Numbered from the stretch's first letter, positions 1 to 10,573 are shown. The stretch is DNA of 64,000 bases from Drechmeria coniospora (GCF_001625195.1 NC_054391.1:124001-188000), one strand, 5' to 3'. Notes: generated by a model not told the origin, from the letters alone. Numbers and translations: made by a program.

Positions 1-559
1 AGCAGTTGCCGTGGTCAAATCATGGAGAAGGTTCATATATTCGAGGTGATGACTGATGAAGCAGTTTGCACGTCGGCCTGCTATACGAGCTGCGTGACGT
101 TGGGTAGCCGGTATGAGAAGATGTCGGAAAGGATTTTGAACAATCTTCACACTGCGCATTGCGTATCCTATGCTGCTCTTGGTCGAGGATTGTTATTTTT
201 CTTGCAACGATAACATGTGCAGAGACTCTCAATCCTCTTGAAGATGTTTTGCCTTTATGCTCTTGAAGATATGTTGTCTTAATCTTCTTAAAGTAGGTTT
301 TGCCGCTTTTCATTTCGTCGAACCGAAAGATACCCCTTGACTCTATTTTTTTGCTTCTTCCATAACTCGCTGGGCTCTGGCGATGTTGACCTGGATATTA
401 CACATTGGCCGCTGAAGATGGTTTCATCTTTACTTGGGGTGGGGAGTATATATTGACCAAGGTAATAGATCCAGATATGCCACCAGAGTAGTCAGGTTAT
501 ATCAATGCAAAATACACTTGTTTATGGGGTCTGATTTGCATTACAGTTAGAATGGCAGT
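1..559. other. No gene recognised
   Basis: Short open frames exist on both strands (for example 20-313 on the minus strand), but none has a recognisable domain, a signal peptide or a convincing splice structure. A short stretch at about 451-470 (GTATATATTGACCAAGG) resembles the outer end of the dispersed repeat family annotated from 560 onward, so part of this interval is probably repeat debris. Confidence 0.4.
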
Positions 560-736
560 GTTTAATATAAAGTGACCATGACTTGGACTTGGGTTACGTA
601 ATCACAGCCTCGCGACTCACTGGGGCATACACAGGACACGACGACAGCGCAACCTCCTTTTTCCTCCCTTTGTACCAAATTGAATCATGGAAAGAGATCT
701 CTTGTTATTACCAGTTTCCCCAGAACCGAACCAACA
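560..736 (-). repeat. Dispersed TGTTGGTTCGG-family repeat, copy 1
   Basis: This is one copy of a roughly 190-bp element. Read on the minus strand it begins TGTTGGTTCGGTTCTGGGG, then AACAAGAGATCTCTTT and a CAATTTGGTAC block, a GTTGCG block, a TACGTAATC block, and ends near TTGGTCA followed by TATA-like bases. Copies also lie at 737, 10605, 11455, 11770 and 25586, plus an inverted pair at 59140. It has no coding capacity and could be a solo LTR or a MITE-like element. Copies 1 and 2 are in direct tandem. Confidence 0.7.
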
Positions 737-927
737 CTGTGTTATATGGTGACCAAGGCAAGTCAAGCGTGGGCAAAGTGACTTAGACTTGGGTTACGTA
801 ATCGCAGCCTTGCGACTCACTGAGGCATAAGCAGGACACGACAGCGCAACCTCCTCCTCCCTTTGCACCAAATTGAATCATTTAAAGAGATCTCTTGTTA
901 CCAGTGTCCTCCAGAACGAAACCAACA
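737..927 (-). repeat. Dispersed TGTTGGTTCGG-family repeat, copy 2
   Basis: This directly abuts copy 1 in the same orientation and preserves the same internal blocks: GGTGACCAAGGCAAG, GGGTTACGTAATCGCAGCC, CAAATTGAATCAT and AGAGATCTCTTGTTACC. It ends in the slightly mutated AACGAAACCAACA. Head-to-tail tandem copies are unusual for a MITE and may reflect unequal crossing-over. Confidence 0.7.
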
Positions 928-944
928 GGCACACAGTTTCTTCC

Positions 945-1125
945 ATGGTGCAGAAATGCCCGAGTGTAGAAATACCCCATTGTTGAAATGCCCCAGTGTA
1001 GAAATACCCCGGTGCAAAAATACCCCGATATAGTAATACCCCGATGTAGAAATACCCCGATGCAGAAATACCCCGGTGCAGAGATACCCCGATGTAGGGA
1101 TAACCCTGTGCAGATGTACCTTGTG
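945..1125. repeat. 16-bp minisatellite (AAATACCCCGRTGTAG)
   Basis: About ten degenerate head-to-tail copies of a 16-bp unit close to GAAATACCCCGATGTA, with G/A and T/C variants. The array lies immediately beyond dispersed repeat copy 2. No coding role is apparent. Confidence 0.8.
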
Positions 1126-1269
1126 CGCATGTATCCAGACCCTGTGCGCAAATGGCCTATTAGAGAGACAGTCGCGACTGCTTCCGAACGCTCTCGTGGA
1201 AACAACGCACCGTACACGTACGAATGGCCACGTATAGCAAACTTCAGTACGACGAGGCTCTGCAGAATC

Positions 1270-2335
1270 GTTTCTCTCACCTCTGCCTGGCTCTCGTTTG
1301 GAATAATGCACGCCGTACGAATGGCCGGCCTCGGGTGAGAATCCGCCAGATAACAACGGGCTGCCGAGACGCCTTCTCTCACCTCTGGCTGGCTCTCGTC
1401 TGAAACAACGCACGCCGTACGGATGACCGGCGAGGTGTGACGAAGCGGAGGATGACGAAGTTCTACAGTGACGATTCTCCGGCTGGCTCTTGTTTCGAAT
1501 AATGCACGTCGTACACATGGCCGGCCACGCGTGAGAAACGAAAGGACAACAAAGGGCTGCAGAGACGCTTCTCTCACATCTGATGACCGGCCAGTTGTGG
1601 GAAACACAAAGACAACAGATGGCTGCCGAGATGCTTCCATCACCTCTGATGGCCGGCGAGGTGTGGGATGCAAGAGGACGACAAAGGGCTGCAGACGCTT
1701 CTCACACATCGGATGACCGGCCAGTTGTGGGAAACAAAAAGACAACAAATGGCTTCCGAGATGCTTCCATCACCTCCGATGGCCGGCGAGGCGTGGGAAA
1801 CAAGAGGACGACAAAGGGCTGCGGCGACGCTTCTCTCACCTCTGCCTGGATCTCGTTTGGAATAATGCCCGTCAAACGAATGGCCGGCCACGTGTGGCAA
1901 ACCGCCAGCCGACGAGGTGCTGCGGAAAGGCATCTCTCAACTCTGCCTGATTCTCGTTCGAAATGATGCACGCCGTGGGAATCAAGGACGACAAAGGGCT
2001 GCCGAGACGCTTCTCTCACCTCTTCCTGCATGTTGTCGGAATAATGCCCGTCATTCGACTTGCCGGCCTTGTTTGGGAAACCGCCTAACAACAAAATGCT
2101 GCCGTGTCGCCTCCATCACGACGGCCTGGCTCTCGTTCGGAAGGATGCACGTCGTACGGATGGCCACGTACGGCAGACCGCAGGAAGACAATGTGCCGCA
2201 GAGACGCTTCTCTCACCTCCGCCTGGCTCGCGTTCGAATGATGCACGACGTACGGATGGCCACGTGCGGCAAACCGCAGGACACCGAAGCGCTCTCGAAA
2301 GGCCTCCTCCGCCTCTGCCTGCCCTTGAACCGGTC
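1270..2335. repeat. Degenerate ~105-bp tandem repeat array
   Basis: Roughly ten imperfect copies of a unit of about 95-110 bp. Recurring landmarks are CTCACCTCTGCCTGGCTCTC, then GAATAATGCACGCCGTACG, ATGGCCGGCC, and AGGACGACAAAGGGCTGC followed by CGAGACGCTTC. The repeat keeps several frames open on both strands, which makes spurious ORFs of up to about 290 codons, but none resembles a known protein and unit lengths are not consistently multiples of three. I read it as a non-coding satellite upstream of the transporter gene. Confidence 0.7.
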
Positions 2336-3379
2336 AAGACGAGCGAGCGGTTGGTTTTTGACCCCGAAACTCTTCCTTGCTTGGAATTCTACCCAAGGCA
2401 AATGAAAGGGTCACGACAATGGCCGTGCTCGCTCGCCCAAACGGACGCCGACGATGCAGTGTCCGACGATATGACGGCGTTTCCATTTCCGATTCCCATC
2501 TTCGGTTTCGCAGATGCATCACCCCCCTACCTGCAGGCCACAACGCATGAAACAAGTGCCCATGGCGCACCGGGCACTGGCTGGCCTGCTCGGTCTTCGT
2601 CCCCGGCCTGTGCATCGTCCCCATCCTGGCGACCCGAGTTATCGCCGACCATGTCCGAGGCCAGCCCAAACCGACCGGCATATGCCTCCCCTGCCCGTCT
2701 GACAGACGCCCATCTTCTGTCCGCCTCGTCTTCGAGTCGCTGGGCCCGCGGGCGACATGGGTGCCGGTGCCGGCTTGCGTGTCCGTCCGCCTCTTCGCGT
2801 GGCCACGGTCGGCTCGTGTGGGAGGGTCGCCCATGGCACCCAGAGGCTGACGGCCGCGGCTCGGAGTTTCTCACGCCGCCATCGCCAGGGATGCGGCCAT
2901 GGTCGCACCCGAGATGCCCGTGGCGTCGCAGCGCGCGCCCGACCCCCCGTCGGACTGCTGGGTTGGATGCATGCATGACGACGCACGGCAGCTGCACGGA
3001 GCAACAGAGGCGAGCGCTGGGCCTCTCCCGCGGACGACACGTACGTCCGACGAGGTGTCCGTCGCTCGGCGGCCGCACAGAAACCGTCCCGACAGCAGGA
3101 CGGGGACCGGGGCCACCTGCGGAGAGCCCGACATGGGCGTCCGAAGCTCGCTCGCGACGGCGGCACGCCAGTGGACAGCCTCGCCTCCTCGACGTCCAGT
3201 CGTCCGTCTCCGGCCGTGTAAATCCGAAGACGAGAGGGCGGCCATGGGTGCGTGCGCGTCGCCTTCGCCGCCGGTACATTTGACGTCGCTCGTCCTCCTC
3301 GACCGCCTCGCGCCGAACCTCGCCCCTTCTCGCCTACCATCACGCCCGACGACGACTTGGCTCATCGACAGAGACGACA
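2336..3379. other. GC-rich intergenic region upstream of the MFS gene
   Basis: GC-rich DNA with overlapping open frames on both strands, as expected from base composition. No domain, no conserved splice set and no amino-acid pattern of a real protein was seen. It probably holds the promoter and 5' UTR of the transporter at 3380. No clear TATA element was found. Confidence 0.4.
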
Positions 3380-4711
3380 ATGACGGTCGCCATGGACGAG
3401 AAATCACCCTACGCCACCGGCTCCGACGCGGCGTCGGGAGAGGCGAGGGAATGCGCGCCGCCGCCGCCGCCGCCGACGGAGACGCTGCCGTCGTCGCAGA
3501 GCCCGCCCCCCGACGGCGGCCTCGTCGCCTGGCTTCACGTCCTCGGCGGCTTCATGCTCTTCTTCAACTCGTGGGGTCTGCTCAACACGTTTGGCGTCTA
3601 CCAGACGCACTACGAGTCGGGCGCCATGTTCCGCCGCTCCTCGTCGGACATCTCCTGGATCGGCGCCGTCCAGGCCTACCTCGTCTTCATGGTCGGCCTC
3701 TTCGCCGGGCCCATCTACGACCGGGGATACTTCAAGGCCCTCATCATCTTCGGCTCCTTCGCCATCACCTTTGGCCACATGATGCTGAGCCTCTGCGCCG
3801 CCTACTGGCAGGTGCTGCTCGCCCAGGGCTTCGTCGTCGGCATCGGCGCCGGCTGCCTCTTCGTCCCCTGCGCCTCCATCATGCCGACCTACTTCCGCGC
3901 CCGCCTCGGCCTCGCCATGGGGCTCGCCTCGGCCGGCTCCTCCTTTGGCGGCGTCATCTACCCCATCGTCCTGTCCCGCCTCATGGAGCGGCTCGGCTTC
4001 GCCTGGGCCGTCCGCGTCATCGGCTTCGTCGCCCTCGGCACCCTCGCCGTGCCCGTCGCCGTCATGCGCATGCGCTTCAAGGCGCCCAAGGTGAGGTCGC
4101 TCCTCGACGCCTCGGCCCTCACCGACCGGCCCTACCTGCTCTTCGTCGTTGCCACTCTCGTCGGCTTCGTCGGCCTCAACGTCGCCATCTTCTACATCTC
4201 CTTCTACCCCTTCAACCTCGGCTTGGCCGACAAGAACCTGTCCTTTTACATGGTCGCCGTCTTCAACGCCGCCTCGACCCTCGGCCGCATCGTGCCCAAC
4301 GCCGTCTCGGACAAGGTCGGCCCTTTTAATATCATCGCCCCCTGCGCCGTCCTCTCCGGCGTCGTCCTCTTCTGCATGACGGCCGTGCGCACCCTCGCCG
4401 ACGACATCGTCCTCACCCTCCTCGTCGGCTTCTTCAGCGGCGTCTTCATCGCCATGCCGCCCGTCTGCTTCGCCGCCCTGACGCCCGACCGCTCCAAGCT
4501 CGGCACGCGCGTCGGCATGGGCTTCGGCATCGTCATCGCCGTCTCCATGCTCATCGGGGGCCCCGTCGGCGGCGCCGTCCTGGGCACCACGGAGCCCCTC
4601 AACTGGACCGGCTGCTGGGTCTACGCCGGCGCCTTCACCATGGTCTCGGGCTTCATGTACGCGGCCATCCGCGTCATGCGATCCGGCTACGGGCTCATGG
4701 TCAAGGGATAG
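3380..4711 (+). CDS. MFS transporter, monocarboxylate-transporter-like
   Basis: An intronless 443-residue integral membrane protein. A Pro-rich cytosolic N-terminus (residues about 25-44) leads into the PPPDGGLVAWLHVLGGF motif (43-58), the hallmark at TM1 of fungal MCT-type MFS proteins. Hydrophobic segments then fit 12 helices in two halves. The loop GPIYDRGYF (about 110-118) occupies the MFS motif-A position between TM2 and TM3, and a charged central loop (about 230-250) separates the halves. Family members move monocarboxylates or other small organic acids at the plasma membrane or intracellular membranes; the substrate here is unknown. The first ATG is used, but the in-frame ATG at 3392 has a better context (GCCATGG) and could be the true start. 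The convergent YCII gene follows 415 bp downstream. Confidence 0.92.
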   Translation: MTVAMDEKSPYATGSDAASGEARECAPPPPPPTETLPSSQSPPPDGGLVAWLHVLGGFMLFFNSWGLLNTFGVYQTHYESGAMFRRSSSDISWIGAVQAYLVFMVGLFAGPIYDRGYFKALIIFGSFAITFGHMMLSLCAAYWQVLLAQGFVVGIGAGCLFVPCASIMPTYFRARLGLAMGLASAGSSFGGVIYPIVLSRLMERLGFAWAVRVIGFVALGTLAVPVAVMRMRFKAPKVRSLLDASALTDRPYLLFVVATLVGFVGLNVAIFYISFYPFNLGLADKNLSFYMVAVFNAASTLGRIVPNAVSDKVGPFNIIAPCAVLSGVVLFCMTAVRTLADDIVLTLLVGFFSGVFIAMPPVCFAALTPDRSKLGTRVGMGFGIVIAVSMLIGGPVGGAVLGTTEPLNWTGCWVYAGAFTMVSGFMYAAIRVMRSGYGLMVKG

Positions 4712-5126
4712 CCGCCGAGCCGTGCGCCCCTCCGTCCGTCCGTCCGTCCGTCCGCCCGAGGCTCCGGAGGACGAAGCAGCTTCCGCGCCGCCGGGGTGCC
4801 ACGATTCGGGCCGAGTTGGCCGCGCCCGTCCGCACCCACGTCGTGACACGCGTCCTTTCCGAGCCGACAGGGAGGAGGCTGGCTTCACCTGGACGGCGTG
4901 GGACGCGCTCCGCCGAGAGCAAGCGAGGTACGTGTGGCCGAGGCTTCGGATGGTCATGAGCATTCGGCGTGGATAGACTTGGCGTCAGACGCGGCACGGG
5001 ATAATGCAAATGTAAAAGCGGTTTGACGAGCGTATCGATTCATTCACCGGCTGTACCAGCGTGCGATCCAATTGTCTTGTATTTCAACCCGTCATCTTCT
5101 CCTAACCCTGTTGCCCTTCTTGTACC
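4712..5126. other. Convergent intergenic region with (CCGT)n microsatellite
   Basis: This is the 3' flank shared by the transporter (+) and the YCII gene (-). It contains a short CCGT tetranucleotide run at about 4729-4756, just after the transporter stop codon. No gene is seen. Confidence 0.5.
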
Positions 5127-5456
5127 TTAATACGGCCTCCAGAGCCCGCACCGATACGGCGTGACCGTCACCCTGTCCATGTTCCAGACGCCCACCTTGG
5201 CTAGGGGGTCTTTGGCGAGCATCCGTCGCACCTCCTCCTCGGTGCCGGTTCGGAGGATCAGCACGCTGCCCGTGATCGATAGTCCTTCGGCCGGCGTGTC
5301 GGGGTGCCTGGTGAGAGTAGGGCCGGAGAGGATGAGTGTTCCTTGCTCGAGCAGCGGCTTGTTGTGCGCGAGGTGGGCACCGATGTTTGCCATCCTCTTC
5401 TGCAGCGCGTTTTCCTGGTCGGGAATCTGAACTAAAAAGTCGTTTTGTCCAGGCAT
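5127..5456 (-). CDS. YCII-related domain protein
   Basis: A 109-residue small protein matching the YCII fold over its full length. Landmarks are the start MPGQNDFLVQIPDQ, LQKRMANIGAHLAH, GTLILSGPTL, GSVLILRTGTEEEVRRMLAKDP and the closing VGVWNMDRVTVTPY (given here in pieces). The His in AHLAH and the Asp in the DP pair are the residues usually discussed as the YCII active-site pair. The frame stays open upstream to 5762, but those extra 102 residues have no domain, so the ATG at 5456-5454 is chosen. Fungal members are small cytosolic proteins with no firmly assigned reaction. The gene is convergent with the transporter and divergent from the dioxygenase at 6255. Confidence 0.85.
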   Translation of the reverse strand: MPGQNDFLVQIPDQENALQKRMANIGAHLAHNKPLLEQGTLILSGPTLTRHPDTPAEGLSITGSVLILRTGTEEEVRRMLAKDPLAKVGVWNMDRVTVTPYRCGLWRPY

Positions 5457-6254
5457 CTTGGCAGAGAAGGTGAAGGAAGATGCTCTATCGCGTTGCGAGA
5501 ATGGTCTTGGCAGGCCGATGGGTGTCGACGACCGGCAAGCTCGTCGATGCTGAGCGATGAGATTCGGTCGAATTTGCTTCAAGAAACTACACAAACACGC
5601 AAGGCAATGAAACGCTTTGATCACGTCGTGGGAGCCATATAGGTGGAAATCCCCGATTCCGTCAAGAGTACGTTCAACCAGGAATCCCCGGGAGCCAGGG
5701 GGGGGATAGCTGGTTTCTCCGGGAAGCATAGTATGCGTCGGTCGGGAATTCGCACACGGCACGGCCGAGGGTGAGATGGGAGGTGGTCAGCTCGGGTCGG
5801 AGTATGTCGTTGCGGAACTGCTAACCCCCTTTACCGAACCTACGCTCCTTCGAACCGGCTAGGCCACGGTTCCGAATGCTTACGCTGCGTTCGGTCAAAC
5901 GTCAAACGAACCCCATGGTGGCCGAAGAACGAAATGGACGCTCCAGTAGACGCATGGGCACGGGTGTCATCATACGAGCTTACGCGCCCGTGATGTCTTC
6001 ATGGTTCAGTAATTTGATATAACAGCACCAAGTGGGCTTCGTGCTTGATTCTTTTCTAAACGTCCCCCGCAAACCGGCCGATGATAGTTTCTGTTCAACC
6101 CGCCGAGTATAGCTTCTGCTAAAGTTCCCGGTAATAGTATCTGTTGAATTTGCCGGGCAAGGTTCCTATTCAACCAGCCCTGTCAAGTTCCCGTCCATCT
6201 TGCGACACTTCGAGCCACGACCACTTCTCATCCAGTATCATCCAAAAGGGCAAG
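5457..6254. other. Divergent promoter region with ~33-bp tandem repeats
   Basis: The intergenic space between the divergent YCII (-) and dioxygenase (+) genes. At about 6076-6180 there are three to four degenerate copies of a roughly 30-33-bp unit (GCCGATGATAGTTTCTGTT, GCCGAGTATAGCTTCTGCT, CCGGTAATAGTATCTGTT, GCCGGGCAAGGTTCCTATT), ending about 75 bp before the dioxygenase ATG. Such promoter-proximal iterations could be binding sites or simple slippage; no assigned motif was recognised. Confidence 0.45.
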
Positions 6255-7429
6255 ATGGGTAGCGTCGAAAATACTCCCGAAGTGATTCCAACAGTGGACA
6301 TAAGCCCATTCGTCGCAAACGCCGAGCAGGAGTCTCTGCGCAAAGTGGTGGAGGAGGTCAGACACGCGTGCACGACATACGGCTTCTTCTATCTCGTCGG
6401 CCACGGCTTGTCCCTCGAAGACCAGAACAAGGCGCTCGAATGTGCCAAATTATTCTTTACTCTCCCGATGGAGGAGAAGATGGAGGTGTCGCTCAAGAAT
6501 TCCATGGGAAAGTCGCACCGCGGATACGAACCGCCAGGCATCCAAACCCACAAGGAGGGCTTGCTGCCCGACACCAAGGAGGTGGGTGAGCGCGACATTT
6601 GCATCTTTCTTCTCACTCTCATGATATCCATCTCACTGGGATTAGTGTCCCGTCGTTTGTTTCCTCGGCCCTTGCTGCGGCTGACCGTACAAGGCTTTCA
6701 TCATTGGCGCCGAAGTTGCTGCAGACGACCCCGAGGCCGGCACGTTCTCGACGGGGCCGAACCTGTGGCCCAAGTCCCTCCCAAAGGAGGATTTTCAGAT
6801 GCCCATCATGGAGTACCAGAGCAAGATGGTCGAACTGGTCAAGGTTCTTCTCAAGATCCTTGCCCTTGGCCTACCCGAGGAATGGAGCTGCCCCCCTGAC
6901 GTTTTCGACGAGCTTGCCGTCAACCCGTCGATCCCCATGCGACTGCTTCACTACGCTCCCCAGATGGTGATGGATGCGAGGCAATTCGGAGGTATGTTGT
7001 TGCTTTCACTCCAGCTCAACCTGCGGCGAGCGGATGGGCCGTTGGACGGCAGCTAACGTGGCCGCAGTCGGCGACCATACCGACTTTGGCTGCATCGCCC
7101 TCCTCCTCCAGGAGCCCGCGCGTGAGGGCCTCCAGGTCTGGTACCCGCCGACGGAAAGCTGGATCCCGGTTCCGGTCAAGGAAGGGTCATATGTCGTCAA
7201 CATCGGCGACATGATACAAAAGTACTCGGCCGGGTATTACCGCAGCGCACGACACCGGGTCGTGAACAGCGCCGAGGAGCGCCGGTACAGCGTGCCCTTT
7301 TTTCTCAACGGCCAGCTGAAGCTGAAAGTCAAGGCGCTCGACGGATCGGGCGTCGAGACTGTCGTCGGGGAGCATATCCGCCAAAGGTTGATCGAAACCA
7401 TGGGTGAGAGCGGCAAGGCGCTGAAGTAG
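6255..7429 (+). CDS. 2-oxoglutarate/Fe(II)-dependent dioxygenase (isopenicillin-N-synthase-like)
   Basis: A three-exon gene (6255-6581, 6694-6991, 7068-7429) coding for 328 residues. Intron 1 (6582-6693, GTGGGT...AG, phase 0) and intron 2 (6992-7067, GTATGT...CTAAC...GCAG, phase 1) were placed by frame and family similarity. The DIOX_N region starts at IPTVDISPF and includes [10 protein letters not shown]. The catalytic jelly roll gives the iron ligands His212 and Asp214 (VGDHTDFG) and His271 (RSARHRVVN), with Arg281 (ERRYSVPFF) for 2-oxoglutarate, so all catalytic residues are present. The family oxidises small molecules, often in secondary metabolism or nucleobase salvage; the substrate is not predictable. 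The first in-frame ATG of the wider frame (6144) lacks domain content, so [10 protein letters not shown] is preferred. The gene is divergent from the YCII gene. Confidence 0.93.
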
Positions 7430-7892
7430 AGTATCAAGACAACGCGGGGGCATCTTTATACCAGTCTGAAGGTAACATTGCCTCTGCGAAAACTCCAGCT
7501 TAAATTATAGCCTTGGCGGTTGTGAACGTTTTTGATATGAATAGTCATGTCTGCTCTCCAGTATAGGCAAACGTCGGGTGCACAGAAGTAGGTCAAGTAG
7601 GCCTCAATACAGTAAACGTGTCTTATGAAGAGCCTAACAAAAGAATGTAAATGGAAGCAGAAATCTACCAGTCATGAAATAGCTTCAGCTCCTAGTTTAA
7701 TCGTTGTTGGACTATATCGTAACATCGACTACTGTGTTGAGAACTGGAAACCACGAATCTCTTGCTGCCGACAGGTGATTAACGATGATGCCGAAAATAA
7801 GAACAATTGTCTATAATATACAACGCAACTATGAGTGCCTCTCAGGCTTCAATAACTTTGTTCAGCTTCGAGTCGAGACGTACGATAATCCC

Positions 7893-7977
7893 GGAAACAT
7901 CGTCACTCAAACGACCATCGGTCCAACTGCAGGCACTACGACAATCACGCCCTCTTCGGGCTGCGTTGTCAGCGACG
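7893..7977 (+). pseudogene. Orphan fragment of giant-protein A repeat
   Basis: In frame +1 of the window this reads GNIVTQTTIGPTAGTTTI followed by TPSSGCVVS, which is essentially one 37-aa A-type unit of the giant proteins encoded at 13775-25503 and 27584-39636. The same GNIVTQTTIG and AGTTTIMPSSGCIVS blocks occur in the minus-strand gene. It sits in a short 83-codon frame with no signal peptide and no neighbouring units. I read it as a relic of a third family member or a fragment moved by recombination. Confidence 0.7.
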
Positions 7978-8198
7978 TAAGACAATCTCCAGTGAGATCT
8001 ATCGCGGAATTCAGCGGATTCGAGATCGACTCATAGCCAACGAGGATCTCCTTGACATATAGAGGTGGAGGTGAGATATGGATGAGTTCCGGGCAAAGGC
8101 AGTGAGGCAAACGCAAGACTGCCTTGTCCTAGCAGCATGCAGGTCGAGGAGGGTATCTTGGCCTCAAAGCCGTCACACCACAACAGCACCAATAACGT

Positions 8199-8283
8199 AA
8201 GGATTTGAATGAAGATCCGGTCGGTGTGTAGTTGCTTGATGCTTGGGCAAGTGGTTATGGCGGAACGAGTACAACAAGAGGTT
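8199..8283 (+). repeat. 85-bp dispersed repeat, copy 1
   Basis: This matches 11679-11765 over about 85 bp. Shared blocks are GGATTTGAATGAAKATCCGG, then GGTGTGYAGTTGCTT, ATGCTTGGGCAAG and TACGAGTAC-like bases. It has no coding content and is probably part of a larger degraded element. Confidence 0.65.
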
Positions 8284-9231
8284 CACCAATCATTTCAGTA
8301 TGGCCGGCCAGTTGTGTTCTTTTTGACAGTAGAGCAAAATTTGTAAATTAAAGCCAAGTCCAACATACAAAGGATGACAATTACATTGCCTATTTTTTGC
8401 ATCCAGGTGCATTAAACTTATTACGGGGTTACATCCTTACAAGCGGCTTTGCGGTTTATTTATGCCACATCAAGGATATGGAAAGCTTCTCATATACGTT
8501 CAGTTTCCTCTACAATCTTCTGAGAGAGGTAATGCTAGCAACAAGTACAATCTCGGAATTAGAGGTTTTATTTTACGCTGTAGTTAGATATCTTCCATAA
8601 GCACTTACTGATATTGTTAGGGCTTACACAGAGCGAGCAACAGTTTACTGGCGAGAGCAAATTAAATGACTAAGAGTGGTCTTACAAGACCTACCGACGA
8701 GGACTGCTATGCTGTTACGACTAGCATTATTCTCTAGACGATCCGATCTAATGCTTGGGACTACGCGGACGCTCGCACGACCCCGGTAATTGGCACGCTC
8801 GTACGACCGTGGAGCATACAGCTATGGATACATTCTGAATGTACGGAGTATTACGGAGTAGGGAATTTCAGCAAGCTAGCTAGTGGATTCGGGCTCTAAA
8901 CCTACAAAATAGAGTGCGGAAAGTGATAGTTCATAGTATTGCGGTGCCCCAAGAAACTTAAAATGCGCTAGTCTCAAGGCACTACTGGCTCCTGTCACTC
9001 GTGTCAAAGGAGTTTTTTTATTGGTTATAAAACATCAATATTAGCTTCGCGCCATCGATGCCGACTACGCCGAGGACGGAGAGACCGACGCATCCGAGGC
9101 AGTCCTCCCTGGGTCGCTTTACTTCTGTTACTTTCGAATGGATTGGAGATGCGAATGCATGGACTGGATCTTGGTTGATTGATTGCTTCTCCCTTCCACC
9201 CCCTGAGTTCAGGTCGAGGTAAGCTAGGTTA

Positions 9232-10573
9232 CAGTGGGGTGGCAAAAGTGTCGATTCAGTCGCGTGTAGTAGTACACGTTACGCGCCTCAAAAATTAATT
9301 CCTTACACAACCCTCCAAGTTCAAACTCAATTTATACCAGAACTATGACTCCAACTACGCCTAGACTAGAGCATAGTCCTAAAATTTCAATATGGGCTCA
9401 ATCAGGTCTTTCCCATCGCAAGATTGCGAGAAAAGATGGGGTTTCTCCTGGATCAATATCAAGTACCCTCCTTCGGTACGACGACCAACAAAGTGCCAAA
9501 GACCTTCCTCGCACAGGCCGATCGCGCAGCCTTTCAGAACGCAATAAACGAGTTATTTTCGATATATTTCTAATGACCCTTTTATTTCAGCTAATCAGCT
9601 TCTTCAAGACTGCTGTCTTAATTGTTGTGTAAGGACTTTTACACGATTCCTTAAGACAGAAGGTATCTACTATACCTATGCCTTACGACGGCCAAAATTA
9701 ACACCAGGGCATACCCAAAAGCGCTATACTTTTGCTAGATAATACGTCAATATCCCAGCTTCCCTATAGAAGTATTGAATTTTTTCTGATGAGACTACAA
9801 TTGCTCGTGGGCAAGGCTAAAAGCAGAGGTGGGTTTTCTGCCAAAGAGTATTATAATTACCCTTTGCATTGTACTCTCCTGTAACTGTAGCTAACAAGAT
9901 ATAGGGAGAACTACTTTTGCATAAGAATGTACAGCCTCAGGGCAAACCCAACAAGACACTCACACATGTTCTGGGGCGCTTTTTCGTTTCAGCGTCATAC
10001 ATCTCTGATACAGCTTCTTGGAGATCCAGAATCTATACGCGGTGGTGTTGAAAGTCGACGTATTCTTGAATGCCTTCAAGATAACCTCCCAACAATTGCC
10101 GAGCCGTATTCTATATTCATTCAAGATAATGCCTCTACACCTACAGCCTATATTGTACAAGATTGGCTGCGCAATTGGGCTCAAGAGAATGGGGCTACTT
10201 TAATCGATTGGCCGCAATATTCGCCTGACCTTGATCCGATCGAAAATCTACGGAAACTACTTGATGAACGAATTTGCAACCGCTATCCCGAACTTTCAGA
10301 TATGCCAAGCAATAATCAGTCAAAGCAGCGGCTATGCGAAGCCTCTATTGAGATCTGGGAAGAATTTAAAGAGGTGCTTCTAGAGACCCTTGCATTATCG
10401 ACGGTTTTAAGATTACAAGCAGTTATTGCAGCAAATAGCTGGTATACTAAATATTAAAAATACTATATAATACTCTTGCTTCTACTAATTACAATAATAA
10501 TATTTTTAGTTTTACGTATATATTTTTGTGGTACCGCTGCTTGTAGTGAATCGTCACTTTTGTTAAGTGACTG
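9232..10573 (+). mobile_element. Tc1/mariner-type DNA transposon, full length but decayed
   Basis: The element is 1342 bp, the usual size of the superfamily. It is bounded by TA dinucleotides (9230-9231 and 10574-10575) as expected for a TA target duplication. The imperfect terminal inverted repeats both start CAGT and share CAAAAGTG-N-CGATTCA (left from 9232; right as the reverse complement ending at 10573). It encloses one transposase reading frame annotated as a pseudogene. A dispersed repeat (10605-10806) lies just outside the right end. Confidence 0.85.
9345..10457 (+). pseudogene. Tc1/mariner transposase (DDE_3 type), inactivated by stops
   Basis: A single frame from 9345 to 10457. The N-terminal 95 codons hold a Tc3/paired-like helix-turn-helix (WAQSGLSHRKIARKDGVS, then TGRSRSLSERNKR). 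The C-terminal 176 codons hold the catalytic block MFWGAF, FIQDNAS (second Asp) and WPQYSPDLDPIENL (final acidic residue). Between 9632 and 9927 the same frame is interrupted by several TAG/TAA/TGA codons, yet FSDETT (first Asp region) is still readable near 9784. There is no frameshift, only stops, which fits point-mutation decay such as RIP. The element cannot encode an active transposase. Confidence 0.85.

Larger units (their letters stand above)
7430..9231. other. Gene-poor region between the dioxygenase and the Tc1/mariner element
   Basis: Only short ORFs without recognisable domains occur here (the longest are 63-83 codons). Two items stand out and are annotated separately: an orphan giant-repeat fragment at 7893-7977 and an 85-bp dispersed repeat at 8199-8283. 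The rest is AT-leaning and probably old transposon debris. Confidence 0.5.

Noticed and set aside
882..1748. 288-codon minus-strand ORF
   Set aside because: It runs through two non-coding tandem arrays and has no domain. Unit lengths are not consistently multiples of three.
945..2335. CRISPR-like array
   Set aside because: Repeats are contiguous, degenerate and without unique spacers, and the organism is a fungus.
3404..4963. 519-codon minus-strand ORF opposite the MFS gene
   Set aside because: Asp/Glu/Gly/His-rich shadow of a GC-rich gene; the plus strand encodes a clear membrane protein.
5457..5762. N-terminal extension of the YCII frame
   Set aside because: The additional 102 residues lack family similarity, and the YCII domain begins right at the internal Met.
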